Positions 9,601-17,463 of a stretch of 47,923 bases of DNA are shown one piece after another. Source of the DNA: Streptomyces sp. AC512_CC834 (GTDB taxonomy: Bacteria > Actinomycetota > Actinomycetes > Streptomycetales > Streptomycetaceae); the NCBI RefSeq assembly GCF_019049325.1, contig NZ_JAGMUO010000104.1:1-47923 (forward strand), given 5' to 3'. The position numbers and the translations under genes were made by a program. The stretch's first letter is position 1; every line of letters begins with the position of its first letter. Below the pieces are notes generated by a model. The model saw nothing but the letters and a program-made list of their open reading frames with translations, made no database searches and was not told the origin of the DNA.

Positions 9601-11736
9601 GCGCAGCAGGCGTATGACGAGGGCTACGAGCGGGGTGTCCACGACCACGACGCGACGGTCCTCCTGACCGCGCTCCTGCCCCTGCACGAGCAGGCCGGGA
9701 CGCTCGCCCACGAGCCGGCCGCCCGCGCCGCCGCCCAGCTCTTCTGGGCTCACGGCACCACGCCCGCCGCGCGCCAGACATGGCAGCGGCGCGCGGTGTC
9801 ACTGGCCCGGGCCCGCGACACCTTCGGCCTCTCCACCGCGATCGCGGACCTGGAGGCCGAACTGGCCCGCGCCATCTCCGCATGGACCCCGACCGCGGAG
9901 CAGGGGGAGGGGGAGGGGGAGGGGGAGGGCGCAGGCGAAGGGGGGACGACCGGTGTCGCCGGGGGCGCGGTCGCCTCGTACCTCTTTCACGAACTGACCG
10001 TCGCCCCCGAGGGCTTCGTCCTCGGCGCGGGTACGCGCACGCTGCTGGAGAAGTTCCGCCGCACGGTGGGCACCCCGGCCTACGACGAGGACCTGGCCGC
10101 ACTCGACGACCTCGCCGCCCGCCGACAGCTCGCCGAGGCGTGGATCTCGTCGTACGCCACCACCGGCACCGGCACCGGCACCGACCCGACCCCCGGTGAC
10201 CTGGCGGAGGCGGTCGCCGCCGAACTCTGCCCCGACCTGACCCGCTACGACGGGGACGCCCCGCCGACGGCCACGGCGGAGGGGCTGCTGGGCACGCACC
10301 CGCGCATCACCGGTGGCCGACTGACGCTGCGCCTCGACGAGTTCCTCGCCCGCACCGCGCGCTTCGCCGCGACGGACGTACCCGCGTTCCGCGCCTACCA
10401 GCGGCGGCGCACCGCGCTGGTCACGGCCGAACGCGCCCGGTTGCGGCTGGACGACCACCGCCCGCGGGTCATGTCCGCCTTCGTCCGCAACCGCCTCGTG
10501 GACGAGGTCTACCTCCCGCTCATCGGGGACAGCCTGGCCAAACAGCTCGGCGCCACCGGCGGCACGAAGCGCACCGACACCGGCGGCCTCCTGCTGCTCC
10601 TCTCCCCGCCCGGCTACGGCAAGACCACCCTGGTCGAGTACGTCGCCGACCGCCTCGGCCTGATGCTGGTGAGGATCAGCGGCCCCGCGCTCGGTCACAC
10701 CGTCACCTCGCTCGACCCGGCCGACGCCCCGAACGCCACCGCACGCCAGGAGATCGAGAAGATCAACTTCGCGCTGGCGTCCGCGAACAACACGCTCCTC
10801 TACCTGGACGACATCCAGCACACCTCCCCGGAACTCCTCCAGAAGTTCATCCCGCTGTGCGACGCCACCCGCCGCGTCGACGGCGTGTGGGACGGGCGGC
10901 CCCGCACCTACGACCTGCGCGGCAAACGCTTCGCCGTCTGCATGGCCGGCAACCCCTACACCGAGTCGGGCGCCCGCTTCCAGGTCCCCGACATGCTCGC
11001 CAACCGGGCCGACGTCTGGAACCTCGGCGACGTCCTGACCGGCAAGGAGGAGGCCTTCGCGCTGAGCTTCCTGGAGAACGCGCTCACCGCGAACCCGGTC
11101 CTCGCCCCGCTCGCCGGCCGCGACCGGGCCGACCTGGAGCTGCTCGTCCGCCTCGCGGCCCAGGACCCCGCCGCACGCGCCGACCGCCTCACCCACGCCT
11201 GTCCGCCGGCCGAGCTGGAGCGCGTCCTGTCCGTCCTGCGCCACCTCGTCGCCGCCCGCGAGACCGTGCTGGCGGTCAACGCCGCCTACATCGCCTCCGC
11301 GGCCCAGGAGGACGCCGCGCGTACGGAGCCGCCCTTCCGGCTCCAAGGTTCCTACCGCAACATGAACAAGATCGCCCAGCGTGTCCGCCCCGTCATGAAC
11401 GACGCCGAGCGCGCCGCCGTCCTCGACGACCACTACACCGCCGAGGCGCAGACCCTGACCCACGGAGCCGAGGCCAACCTCCTCAAGCTCGCCGAACTGC
11501 GCGGCACCCTCACTCCGGACCAGGCCGCCCGCTGGGCCGAGGTGCGCACCGCCCACGTCCGCGCCCGCACCCTCGGCGGCCCGGGCGACGACCCGCTCAC
11601 CCGTGCCGTCGCCGCCCTGGGGCTCCTCGCGGACCACGTCGCCGCCGTCGAGTCCGCCATCACCCGCGCCGCCGACCCCCGCCACCTGCTCGCCAACCCG
11701 CACGCCCGGCATGCCGGCGGCGGAGGGGAGCGGTGA
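6631..11736 (+). CDS. Giant coiled-coil/AAA ATPase of the 'DNA repair ATPase' (DUF3686-like) family
   Basis: A 1701-residue protein. An N-terminal Thr/Ala low-complexity tail (residues 9-50) precedes an N-terminal domain at about 60-480 and long helical, probably coiled-coil, regions at about 500-900. Near the C-terminus is an AAA ATPase module with Walker A SPPGYGKTT at about 1324 and Walker B LLYLDDIQ at about 1389, followed by sensor-like VCMAGNPYTESG. A C-terminal helical region closes the protein. Families with this plan are annotated as DNA repair ATPases, but their function is not established. The ATG at 6631 follows GGAAGGA and sits 84 bases after the flotillin stop, suggesting one operon. 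Short Gly/Glu and Gly/Thr repeats near 9903-9945 and 10160-10190 look like flexible linkers. The ATPase call is strong and its process is unknown. Confidence 0.8.
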   Translation: MATAPETATRDTSGTTDTTDATGTTATAATAATAATTTGTTATTATTGPRDTADTADAGAYEVLRDRLAAQSAELTRRAELLNTRRVEEFGSARLELAGTERLRTEHPGVPCDIAAVGDTLLLGSTGRPGHRAQTAVADVFTLYDRDLNPLPHSAVPGLLDDRAFVREFADLHRYYRQARLLRLRPVDGRLLAVFRTGEKADDIRVLRWTLTEDGRARFLDARGERDDVFPPSHDFEWTGASREDHVLGRHPHVSVRGEFYVSAVGGTLTVKLDNDTETDRGIHGEPVAEPLQALADADIAHARVGALILLRVRPYKEDTDRHLVFNTLTKSVVRLDGIGLACRRLPDDQGIVFPGGYCLATGVHKAYELDAAGLEFERETRSPNGEDVLYAFHARGESRGLLLSYNTIRKEVANPLPCRGWALSGDGTFAVLRADGDEPAQVHPVQLWHSPYVSDTHAADAPTGSGPLARVGNADLVRGISACLSVAGAVGEGITTAEGYRALTAACVRAADGHHWLGEDDLGDLAGALAAVRGTAEQVLAEFETVRDLTRRAAGARDEAAERIAAVVRRLRGEAPRQAAAWVRGLTELRHAHGHLLNVKEMRYADAPGIDALAGEAEDALADLGRRAVTFLAREDAFDTQREDVERLAADAEAVTTVAEAAPVAARLDELADGLRTVTDVVAELDMGDATVRTALLERIAAVLGGVNRARAVLDARRRALLDHEGRAEFAAETALLGQAVTAALAAADTPERCDDQLARLLARLEDLESRFAEFDGFLGELADRRAEIYETLAARKQTLDDTRARRAEQLAASAARILETITRRCVTLADADAVSTYFASDPMPAKVRRTAGELRALGDTVRAEELDGRLKSARQEASRALRDRVDLYADDGRTLRLGAHRFAVNTQPLDLTLVPDGDGLAFALTGTDYRAPVTDPGFAATSPYWDRSLPSESPGVYRAEHLAARLLRGHGASALATADDLPALVREAAQQAYDEGYERGVHDHDATVLLTALLPLHEQAGTLAHEPAARAAAQLFWAHGTTPAARQTWQRRAVSLARARDTFGLSTAIADLEAELARAISAWTPTAEQGEGEGEGEGAGEGGTTGVAGGAVASYLFHELTVAPEGFVLGAGTRTLLEKFRRTVGTPAYDEDLAALDDLAARRQLAEAWISSYATTGTGTGTDPTPGDLAEAVAAELCPDLTRYDGDAPPTATAEGLLGTHPRITGGRLTLRLDEFLARTARFAATDVPAFRAYQRRRTALVTAERARLRLDDHRPRVMSAFVRNRLVDEVYLPLIGDSLAKQLGATGGTKRTDTGGLLLLLSPPGYGKTTLVEYVADRLGLMLVRISGPALGHTVTSLDPADAPNATARQEIEKINFALASANNTLLYLDDIQHTSPELLQKFIPLCDATRRVDGVWDGRPRTYDLRGKRFAVCMAGNPYTESGARFQVPDMLANRADVWNLGDVLTGKEEAFALSFLENALTANPVLAPLAGRDRADLELLVRLAAQDPAARADRLTHACPPAELERVLSVLRHLVAARETVLAVNAAYIASAAQEDAARTEPPFRLQGSYRNMNKIAQRVRPVMNDAERAAVLDDHYTAEAQTLTHGAEANLLKLAELRGTLTPDQAARWAEVRTAHVRARTLGGPGDDPLTRAVAALGLLADHVAAVESAITRAADPRHLLANPHARHAGGGGER

Positions 11737-11772
11737 GTGCCGTATATCCATATGCCCGTATGTCCATCTCGC

Positions 11773-12228
11773 TCAGGCCGTCGCCTCCGGCTTCTCCGGG
11801 GCGGTCTCGGCGATCAGGCCCTCGATCAGGTCCTCGATCAGGCTCTCGACCAGGGTCTTGATCTCGTCGCGGATCGGGCGGACGGCCTCGACGCCCTGGC
11901 CGGCCGGGTCCTCGAGCTTCCAGTCCAGGTAGCGCTTGCCGGGGAAGACGGGGCAGGTGTCCCCGCAGCCCATGGTGATGCAGACGTCGGACTCGCGGAC
12001 CGCGTCGACGGTGAGGATCTTCGGTGTCTCCTGGGAGATGTCGATGCCGACCTCGGCCATGGCCGCGACGGCCGCCGGGTTGACCTGATCGCCGGGAGCG
12101 GAGCCGGCGGAGCGGACCTCGACGCGGTCGCCCGCCAGGTGGGTCAGCCACGCGGCGGCCATCTGGGAGCGGCCGGCGTTGTGGACGCAGACGAACAGGA
12201 CGGACGGCTTGCCGGAAGACTCGGCCAT
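11773..12228 (-). CDS. arsC: Arsenate reductase, low-molecular-weight phosphatase type
   Basis: A 151-residue protein of the thioredoxin- or mycothiol-coupled ArsC class, which reduces arsenate to arsenite in the cytosol. The N-terminus carries the P-loop CVHNAGRSQ with catalytic Cys14. The later segment MGCGDTCPVFPGKRYLDW supplies the additional redox cysteines and the Asp-containing loop typical of the family. The ATG at 12228 is preferred to the GTG at 12252 because GAGAGAA lies just upstream and the family starts near this residue. The C-terminus has an acidic helical tail beyond the usual core. It is divergent from arsR at 12324 and shares its regulatory region. Confidence 0.92.
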   Translation of the reverse strand: MAESSGKPSVLFVCVHNAGRSQMAAAWLTHLAGDRVEVRSAGSAPGDQVNPAAVAAMAEVGIDISQETPKILTVDAVRESDVCITMGCGDTCPVFPGKRYLDWKLEDPAGQGVEAVRPIRDEIKTLVESLIEDLIEGLIAETAPEKPEATA

Positions 12229-12282
12229 GGTGATCGTTCTCTCTCGTCGCACGGCGGAACCCGGCCGCCATTGACTTCAGCC

Positions 12283-12330
12283 TCCGCTGGTATCAGCGGA
12301 CGATGATGTGAGAGTATCAGCGCATGCTGA
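12283..12330. promoter_or_regulatory. Candidate ArsR operators between arsC and arsR
   Basis: Two related inverted repeats lie between the divergent genes. The first is TCCGCTG-GTAT-CAGCGGA at 12283-12300, with perfect 7-base arms. The second is TCAGC-GCAT-GCTGA at 12317-12330 and includes the arsR start codon. Both sites contain TATCAGCG, at 12291 and 12315, spaced 24 bases. TTGACT at 12271-12276 could be a -35 hexamer. A repressor bound here would control both arsC and the arsR-acr3 operon. Confidence 0.5.
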
Positions 12331-12632
12331 CTTCAGTCGATCCTGATGTGATCCGCGTGCTGGGTGATCCGCTCCGCCTGAAGATCGTGACCCTGCTGTC
12401 GCGCGAGACGCTCTGCACGACGCACCTGGTCGAGGAGACCGGAGCCAAACAGACCAACCTCTCCAACCACATGAAGGTGCTGCGCGAGGCCGGGATCGTG
12501 GAGACCGAGCCCTGCGGCCGCTACACCTACTACAGGCTCAATCCCGAGGTCCTGGCCGGGCTCTCCGAGCGGTTCGCCGAGCTCGCCGCCGCCGCCCGCA
12601 CCGCCGCCGAGAACAAGAGGGCCTGCCCGTGA
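12324..12632 (+). CDS. arsR: ArsR family metalloregulator
   Basis: A 102-residue winged-helix repressor. The recognition helix region is GAKQTNLSNHMKVLREAGIV and the wing is EPCGRYTYYRL. The conserved ETLCTTHLVEETG stretch places a cysteine near the classic metal site, and further cysteines in EPCGR and the C-terminal ACP tail could complete an arsenite site. Derepression by As(III) is the expected behaviour for the family. The gene starts at or inside a predicted operator, so leaderless translation is possible. It overlaps acr3 by GTGA at 12629-12632, implying one transcript with coupled translation. Confidence 0.9.
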   Translation: MLTSVDPDVIRVLGDPLRLKIVTLLSRETLCTTHLVEETGAKQTNLSNHMKVLREAGIVETEPCGRYTYYRLNPEVLAGLSERFAELAAAARTAAENKRACP

Positions 12633-13747
12633 CCTCCACCGAGCCCACCACCGCTTCCGCTCGGGCCGGGGGTGGGGGCGGGGACGACTCGATCGTCAGG
12701 AAGCTCTCCACCCTCGACCGCTACCTGGCCGTGTGGATCCTCGTCGCCATGGCCGTCGGCCTCGGGCTCGGACGGGTCGTCCCAGGGCTGAACGACGCGC
12801 TGGCGAAGGTGGAGGTCGGTGGGATCTCCCTGCCGATCGCGCTCGGCCTGCTGATCATGATGTATCCGGTCCTGTCGAAAGTCCGCTACGACAAGCTCGA
12901 CGCCGTCACGGGCGACCGCAGGCTCATGGCCTCGTCGCTGGTGATCAACTGGATCGTCGGCCCGGCGGTGATGTTCGCGCTCGCGTGGATCTTCCTGCCG
13001 GACCTGCCCGAGTATCGCACCGGCCTGATCATCGTCGGCCTGGCCCGCTGCATCGCCATGGTCATCATCTGGAACGACCTCGCCTGCGGCGACCGCGAGG
13101 CAGCGGCCGTGCTCGTCGCGCTCAACTCGGTCTTCCAGGTCCTGGCGTTCGGCCTGCTCGGCTGGTTCTACCTCGACCTGCTGCCCGACTGGCTCGGCCT
13201 GGGTGACGGCGAACACCTGGACATCTCCATGTGGAAGATCGCCCTGAACGTCGTCATCTTCCTCGGGGTCCCACTGCTCGCGGGCTTCCTCACTCGACGC
13301 ATCGGCGAGAAGAGGCTCGGCCGAGAGAAGTACGAGTCCAACTTCCTGCCGAAGATCGGCCCGTGGGCGCTCTACGGCCTGCTGTTCACGATCGTCATCC
13401 TCTTCGCCCTGCAGGGCAGGACCATCACCTCCCAGCCGCTGGACGTGGTCCGCATCGCGCTGCCGCTGCTGGTGTACTTCGCGGTCATGTTCTTCGGCAC
13501 CTTCCTGCTGGGCAAGGCGATCGGCCTCGCCTACGACCGCACGGCCACCCTCGCCTTCACTGCCGCCGGCAACAACTTCGAGCTGGCCATCGCCGTCGCC
13601 ATCGCCACCTTCGGTGTCACCTCCGGCCAGGCCCTGTCCGGCGTCGTCGGACCGCTCATCGAAGTCCCGGTCCTGATCGGCCTGGTCTACGTCGCGCTCG
13701 CCTGGCGCAAGAGGTTCACCACCGACGCGGTGACGACGGCCCCGTGA
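12629..13747 (+). CDS. acr3: Acr3-type arsenite efflux permease
   Basis: A 372-residue protein with about ten TM helices, the normal size for the Acr3 branch of the BART superfamily. After a Gly-rich cytoplasmic tail, the first helix starts near residue 31. The segment LARCIAMVIIWNDLACGD matches the conserved region containing the cysteine essential in studied Acr3 proteins (Cys141 here). The later AAGNNFELAIAVAIATFG is the second signature. It exports arsenite produced by ArsC. The GTG start overlaps the arsR stop by 4 bases. Function is assigned with high confidence. Confidence 0.95.
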   Translation: MTSTEPTTASARAGGGGGDDSIVRKLSTLDRYLAVWILVAMAVGLGLGRVVPGLNDALAKVEVGGISLPIALGLLIMMYPVLSKVRYDKLDAVTGDRRLMASSLVINWIVGPAVMFALAWIFLPDLPEYRTGLIIVGLARCIAMVIIWNDLACGDREAAAVLVALNSVFQVLAFGLLGWFYLDLLPDWLGLGDGEHLDISMWKIALNVVIFLGVPLLAGFLTRRIGEKRLGREKYESNFLPKIGPWALYGLLFTIVILFALQGRTITSQPLDVVRIALPLLVYFAVMFFGTFLLGKAIGLAYDRTATLAFTAAGNNFELAIAVAIATFGVTSGQALSGVVGPLIEVPVLIGLVYVALAWRKRFTTDAVTTAP

Positions 13748-13817
13748 CGCGAGGGGCGGAGCGCCAGCGGGGGTACGGTCCGGCCGCGGTCGGCGGCGTC
13801 AGCCGCGTCGGCGGGTG

Positions 13818-14183
13818 TCAGCCGCGCAGGTCGAGCATGGCGGACATGGCCGCCACCACGGACGGGGCGACCTGGTAGTAGACCCAGGTGCCGCGCCGCT
13901 CGGAGGTCAGCAGGCCTGCCTCGCGCAGCTTCTTGAGGTGGTGGGAGACGGTCGGCTGGGAGACGCCGACGTCGGCGATGTCGCACACGCACGCCTCTCC
14001 GCCCGGATGGGAGGCGATCTTGGAGAACAGGCGCAGTCGCACCGGGTCCGACAGGGCCTTGAACATGGCGGCCGTCTTCTCCGCGTCTGCCTGGGACAGT
14101 TCCCCGGCGGTGATCGGGGGGCAGCACGGCACGACGTCACCGTCCTGCGGGACGGGCAGCTCCACGACCTCTGATTTCGACAT
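13818..14183 (-). CDS. Second ArsR family metalloregulator
   Basis: A 121-residue winged-helix protein. It carries the ACVCDI metal motif (compare ELCVCDL in ArsR of plasmid R773) and the recognition helix VSQPTVSHHLKKLREAGLL, with the wing ERRGTWVYYQV. An N-terminal CC pair (VVPCCPP) could add ligands. It differs clearly from the ArsR at 12324, so the two probably read different metals or operators. The ATG at 14183 was chosen because the upstream part of the frame is shadow sequence. It is divergent from the flavoprotein gene at 14338, with operator-like repeats between, and convergent with acr3. Confidence 0.9.
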   Translation of the reverse strand: MSKSEVVELPVPQDGDVVPCCPPITAGELSQADAEKTAAMFKALSDPVRLRLFSKIASHPGGEACVCDIADVGVSQPTVSHHLKKLREAGLLTSERRGTWVYYQVAPSVVAAMSAMLDLRG

Positions 14184-14202
14184 ACGTCTATGTTGACACT
14201 TG

Positions 14203-14255
14203 TCGATACGGGTGGCAAGCTCCGAGGCGTGGACACGTATCGACTGACATCGATA
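14203..14255. promoter_or_regulatory. Candidate ArsR operator, divergent arsR2/monooxygenase region
   Basis: TATCGA-CTGACA-TCGATA at 14238-14255 is a perfect inverted repeat with 6-base arms. A further TCGATACG at 14203-14210 pairs with CGTATCGA at 14236-14243. TTGACA at 14193-14198 could be a -35 hexamer. The spacing of several TCGATA half-sites between divergent genes is typical of ArsR autoregulation. The likely protein is the ArsR at 13818-14183, acting on itself and on the monooxygenase gene. Confidence 0.55.
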
Positions 14256-14337
14256 CACCGAACGCCGGCAGCACATCCGGCTGACGCCTTCACTCACCCG
14301 CGCTGACCCCCTTCGCCCCTCAAGGAGACCGAGCATC

Positions 14338-15759
14338 ATGAGCACGCAGCAGCTCCCCGTCGTCGTCATCGGAGCCGGTCCCGTCGGACTCGCCGCCGCC
14401 GCCCACCTGACCGAACGGGGCATCGAGCCACTCGTTCTGGAAGCGGGGGACGGCCCCGGCGCGGCCGTGCGCGAGTGGAGCCACGTACGCCTGTTCTCGA
14501 CCTGGGGCGAGGTCGTCGACCCGGCCGCCGAGAAGCTCCTGGCCCCCACCGGCTGGACCCGGCCCGACCCCGCGACGTACCCGTCCGGCGGCGACTGGGC
14601 CGAGCGCTACCTCGAGCCGCTCGCCGACGCCCTCGGCGACAAGGTCCGTACCGGCGCCACCGTCACCGGCGTCTCCCGGGCCGGCCGCGACCGCGTCGTC
14701 GACGCCGACCGCGACGCCCAGCCCTTCGTCGTCCACGCCGAGTACGCCGACGGCCGCGAGGAGCGGATCCTCGCCCGCGCCGTGATCGACGCCTCCGGCA
14801 CCTGGACCACCCCGTCCCCGGCCGGCGGCAGCGGCCTGCCCGCGCTCGGCGAGAGGGCGGCGGCCGACCGCATCTCGTACCGCGTCCCGGACCTGACGGA
14901 CCCGGCCGTCCGCGCCCGCCACACCGGCAGGCGCACCGCCGTGATCGGCTCCGGCGCCTCCGCCTTCACCGCGCTCGCGTACCTCGCCGAGCTGGCCGAG
15001 GCGGCCGACGGGGCCGGCACGAAGACGGTGTGGATCCTGCGCCGTGGCATCTCCGGCTCCACCTTCGGCGGCGGCACCGCCGACCAACTGCCCGCCCGCG
15101 GCGCGCTCGGCCTCGCCGCGAGGGCCGCCGTCGACGACGGCCACGCCGACGCCGTCACGGGCTTCCGCACCGAGTCGTTCGAACGCGACGGTGACGGCCG
15201 CCTGGTCCTGGTGGGCGAGGACGGCCGCCGCCTGGAACCGGTGGACGAGGTGATCGTGCTGACCGGATTCCGTCCCGACCTGTCCTTCCTCTCCGAGATC
15301 CGCCTTCGCCTCGACGAGCGCCTCCAGGCCCCGGCGGAACTCGCCCCGCTGATCGACCCCAACCAGCACTCCTGCGGCACCGTGTACCCCCACGGCCACC
15401 GCGAACTGTCCCACCCCGAGCAGGGCTTCCACCTGGTCGGCATGAAGTCCTACGGCCGCGCCCCGACGTTCCTCGCCATGACCGGGTACGAGCAGGTCCG
15501 CTCCGTCGTCGCCGCGATCGCCGGCGACCTCGACTCGGCCGACCGCGTCGAACTCACCCTCCCCGAAACCGGGGTCTGCGGCGGCGCGGGCCTGTTCGAC
15601 ACCTCCGACGCCCCCGACGCCCCCGACTCCCAGCAGGCCGACGGTGGTGGCTGCTGCGCGCCCGCGCCGCAGCAGCCGGTCCAGCTCGGTGCGATCGCGA
15701 CGACGGGGGTGGCCGTGGCCGTCGAGGAGACTCAGGAGGGTGGCTGCTGCGGCTCGTGA
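14338..15759 (+). CDS. ArsO-like flavoprotein monooxygenase with Cys-rich tail
   Basis: A 473-residue FAD/NAD(P)H protein. The FAD Rossmann motif GAGPVGLAAAAHL starts near residue 12, the second nucleotide motif IGSGASAF near 202, and TGFRPDLSF near 308. The last 50 residues carry cysteine pairs GGGCCAP and GGCCGS, which are absent from generic monooxygenases and could bind As(III) or another thiophilic metal. Similar genes occur in actinobacterial ars clusters (arsO in arsRBOCT of a Streptomyces linear plasmid). AAGGAG lies 11 bases upstream of the ATG. Oxidation of an arsenical is inferred from context and not shown by the sequence. Confidence 0.75.
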   Translation: MSTQQLPVVVIGAGPVGLAAAAHLTERGIEPLVLEAGDGPGAAVREWSHVRLFSTWGEVVDPAAEKLLAPTGWTRPDPATYPSGGDWAERYLEPLADALGDKVRTGATVTGVSRAGRDRVVDADRDAQPFVVHAEYADGREERILARAVIDASGTWTTPSPAGGSGLPALGERAAADRISYRVPDLTDPAVRARHTGRRTAVIGSGASAFTALAYLAELAEAADGAGTKTVWILRRGISGSTFGGGTADQLPARGALGLAARAAVDDGHADAVTGFRTESFERDGDGRLVLVGEDGRRLEPVDEVIVLTGFRPDLSFLSEIRLRLDERLQAPAELAPLIDPNQHSCGTVYPHGHRELSHPEQGFHLVGMKSYGRAPTFLAMTGYEQVRSVVAAIAGDLDSADRVELTLPETGVCGGAGLFDTSDAPDAPDSQQADGGGCCAPAPQQPVQLGAIATTGVAVAVEETQEGGCCGS

Positions 15760-15851
15760 CCACCCGAGGGAGGCCCGTGTGCTTGGGTGTGGGGCGCTGC
15801 GACAAACTCCAACTCTCCGCCCAGCCGCTCCACGAAGGGACCAAGCGTCAC

Positions 15852-16646
15852 GTGCACGTGCTGATCCTCGGCGGCACCACGGAGGCCCGCCGCCTCGCCG
15901 AACTGCTGGCGGCCGGACCGCTGCCGGGACTGCGCGTGACGAACTCCCTGGCGGGACGGGTGTCCGCGCCCCGGACGCCGCCGCCCGGCGAGGTCCGCGT
16001 CGGCGGCTTCGGCGGCGCCGAGGGACTCGCCGCCTGGCTCCGCGAGCACACCGTCGACCTGCTGGTCGACGCCACCCACCCCTTCGCCGGCACGATCGGC
16101 TTCCACGCGGCACGGGCCGCCGCCACCGCCGGTGTCCCCCTCCTCGCCCTGCGCCGCCCCGGCTGGACGCCGGTCGAGGGGGACGTCTGGCATGACGCGG
16201 GCTCCTTGGCGGAAGCCGCCGCACTGCTGCCCGCGCTCGGCCGACGGGTCTTCCTGACCACCGGCCGAATGGGCCTCGCGGCCTTCGCGGACTTCGCGGC
16301 CTCAGCAGACCCGGCCGACCCGGCCGACCTGTGGTTCCTCGTACGCTCCGTCGAGGCCCCCGAAGGGCATCGTCCGCCCCGTACGGAGGTACTGCTCGAC
16401 CGCGGCCCCTTCACCCTCGACGGCGAGCGCGAACTGCTGCGCCGGCACCGGATCGACGTCCTGGTCACCAAGGACAGCGGGGGAGCGGCTACCGCACCCA
16501 AGCTGACGGCCGCCCGTGAGGCCGGGGTGCCCGTGATCGTGGTGCGCAGGCCGCCGGTGCCCGACGAAGTACCGGTGGCGACCGGGCCGGAGCAGGCGGC
16601 GCGGTGGGTCCTTGAGGCGCACGCGAGACGCCCGCCCCGGGACTGA
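15852..16646 (+). CDS. cobK: Precorrin-6A / cobalt-precorrin-6A reductase
   Basis: A 264-residue protein of the CobK/CbiJ family, which reduces the precorrin-6A macrocycle with NADPH during cobalamin ring synthesis. Diagnostic stretches are HVLILGGTTEARRLAELL at the start, LVDATHPFA near 72, LTTGRMGLAAFA near 135, and VTKDSGGAATAPKLTAARE near 205. The GTG at 15852 is preferred to the open frame from 15756 because GAAGGGA lies about 10 bases upstream and the conserved N-terminus begins there. It is convergent with cobH at 16730-17374, another step of the same pathway. Confidence 0.9.
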   Translation: MHVLILGGTTEARRLAELLAAGPLPGLRVTNSLAGRVSAPRTPPPGEVRVGGFGGAEGLAAWLREHTVDLLVDATHPFAGTIGFHAARAAATAGVPLLALRRPGWTPVEGDVWHDAGSLAEAAALLPALGRRVFLTTGRMGLAAFADFAASADPADPADLWFLVRSVEAPEGHRPPRTEVLLDRGPFTLDGERELLRRHRIDVLVTKDSGGAATAPKLTAAREAGVPVIVVRRPPVPDEVPVATGPEQAARWVLEAHARRPPRD

Positions 16647-16729
16647 CGCGGCGCCGACACCACCGGGCCCGGGACGCCCGGGACCGACCCGGAGCCCGTC
16701 CGCTCCCCCCCGTGCCACCTACCCCCCGC

Positions 16730-17374
16730 TCACTCCTCCTCGCTCGCGATCGCGTTGATCGCGGCGGCGGCCATGGCACTGCCGCCGCGACGGCCCCGTA
16801 CGACCAGGTGCTCCAGGCCCGAGGGGTGCGCGGCCAGGGCGTCCTTGGACTCGGCGGCACCGACGAAGCCGACGGGCACGCCGATGACGGCGGCCGGGCG
16901 CGGCGCCCCCTCCTCGATCATCTCCAGGAGGCGGAAGAGCGCGGTGGGCGCGTTGCCGACGGCGACCACGGCCCCCTCCAGCCGGTCGCGCCACAGTTCG
17001 AGGGCGGCGGCGCTGCGCGTGGTGCCGAGCCTGGCCGCCAGCTCGGGGACGGCGGGGTCGGAAAGGGTGCACACGACGTCGTTGTTCGCGGGCAGCCGCC
17101 TGCGCGTGACGCCGCTGGCCACCATCCGCACGTCGCAGAGGACGGGCGCACCGGCCCGCAGGGCCTCGCGGGCGCGGGCGACCACACCGGGCGTGTGACC
17201 GAGGTCGCGGACGAGGTCGACCATGCCGCAGGCGTGGATCATCCGGACCGCGACCCGGCTGACGTCGGCGGGCAGGCCCGAGAGGTCGGCCTCCGCGCGG
17301 ATGGTGGCGAAGGACTGGCGGTAGATCGCCGCGCCGTCCTTCTCGTAGTCGTACGTGGTCACGGCGGGGAGCAT
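16730..17374 (-). CDS. cobH: Precorrin-8X methylmutase
   Basis: A 214-residue protein of the CobH/CbiC family, which moves the C-11 methyl group to C-12 to form hydrogenobyrinic acid. Conserved stretches include YEKDGAAIYRQSFATIRAEAD, VRMIHACGMVDLV with the catalytic-type His, VLCDVRMVASG, AVGNAPTALFRLLEM and GVPVGFVGAAESK. The start is either the ATG at 17374 or the GTG at 17362; neither has a strong ribosome site. It ends convergently 84 bases from cobK. No cobalamin riboswitch was recognised nearby. Confidence 0.92.
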   Translation of the reverse strand: MLPAVTTYDYEKDGAAIYRQSFATIRAEADLSGLPADVSRVAVRMIHACGMVDLVRDLGHTPGVVARAREALRAGAPVLCDVRMVASGVTRRRLPANNDVVCTLSDPAVPELAARLGTTRSAAALELWRDRLEGAVVAVGNAPTALFRLLEMIEEGAPRPAAVIGVPVGFVGAAESKDALAAHPSGLEHLVVRGRRGGSAMAAAAINAIASEEE

Positions 17375-17463
17375 ACCGACCCGACCGTCACCCGCGGGCA
17401 CACTCCGCCCTCCGCGACGAACCGCTCGCCCACCTGGGCCGAGATAGGACGCGCAGACGGGCG

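Noticed and set aside
7972..11751. Long minus-strand frames opposite the giant ATPase
   Set aside because: Opposite-strand frames of 593 and 650 codons arise from codon bias of the real gene; no family match or ribosome sites.
14320..16224. 634-codon minus-strand frame opposite the arsenic flavoprotein and cobK
   Set aside because: Shadow of two clearly recognisable plus-strand genes.
15760..17461. Cobalamin riboswitch near cobK or cobH
   Set aside because: No B12-box-like element or conserved leader was visible in the short intergenic regions.
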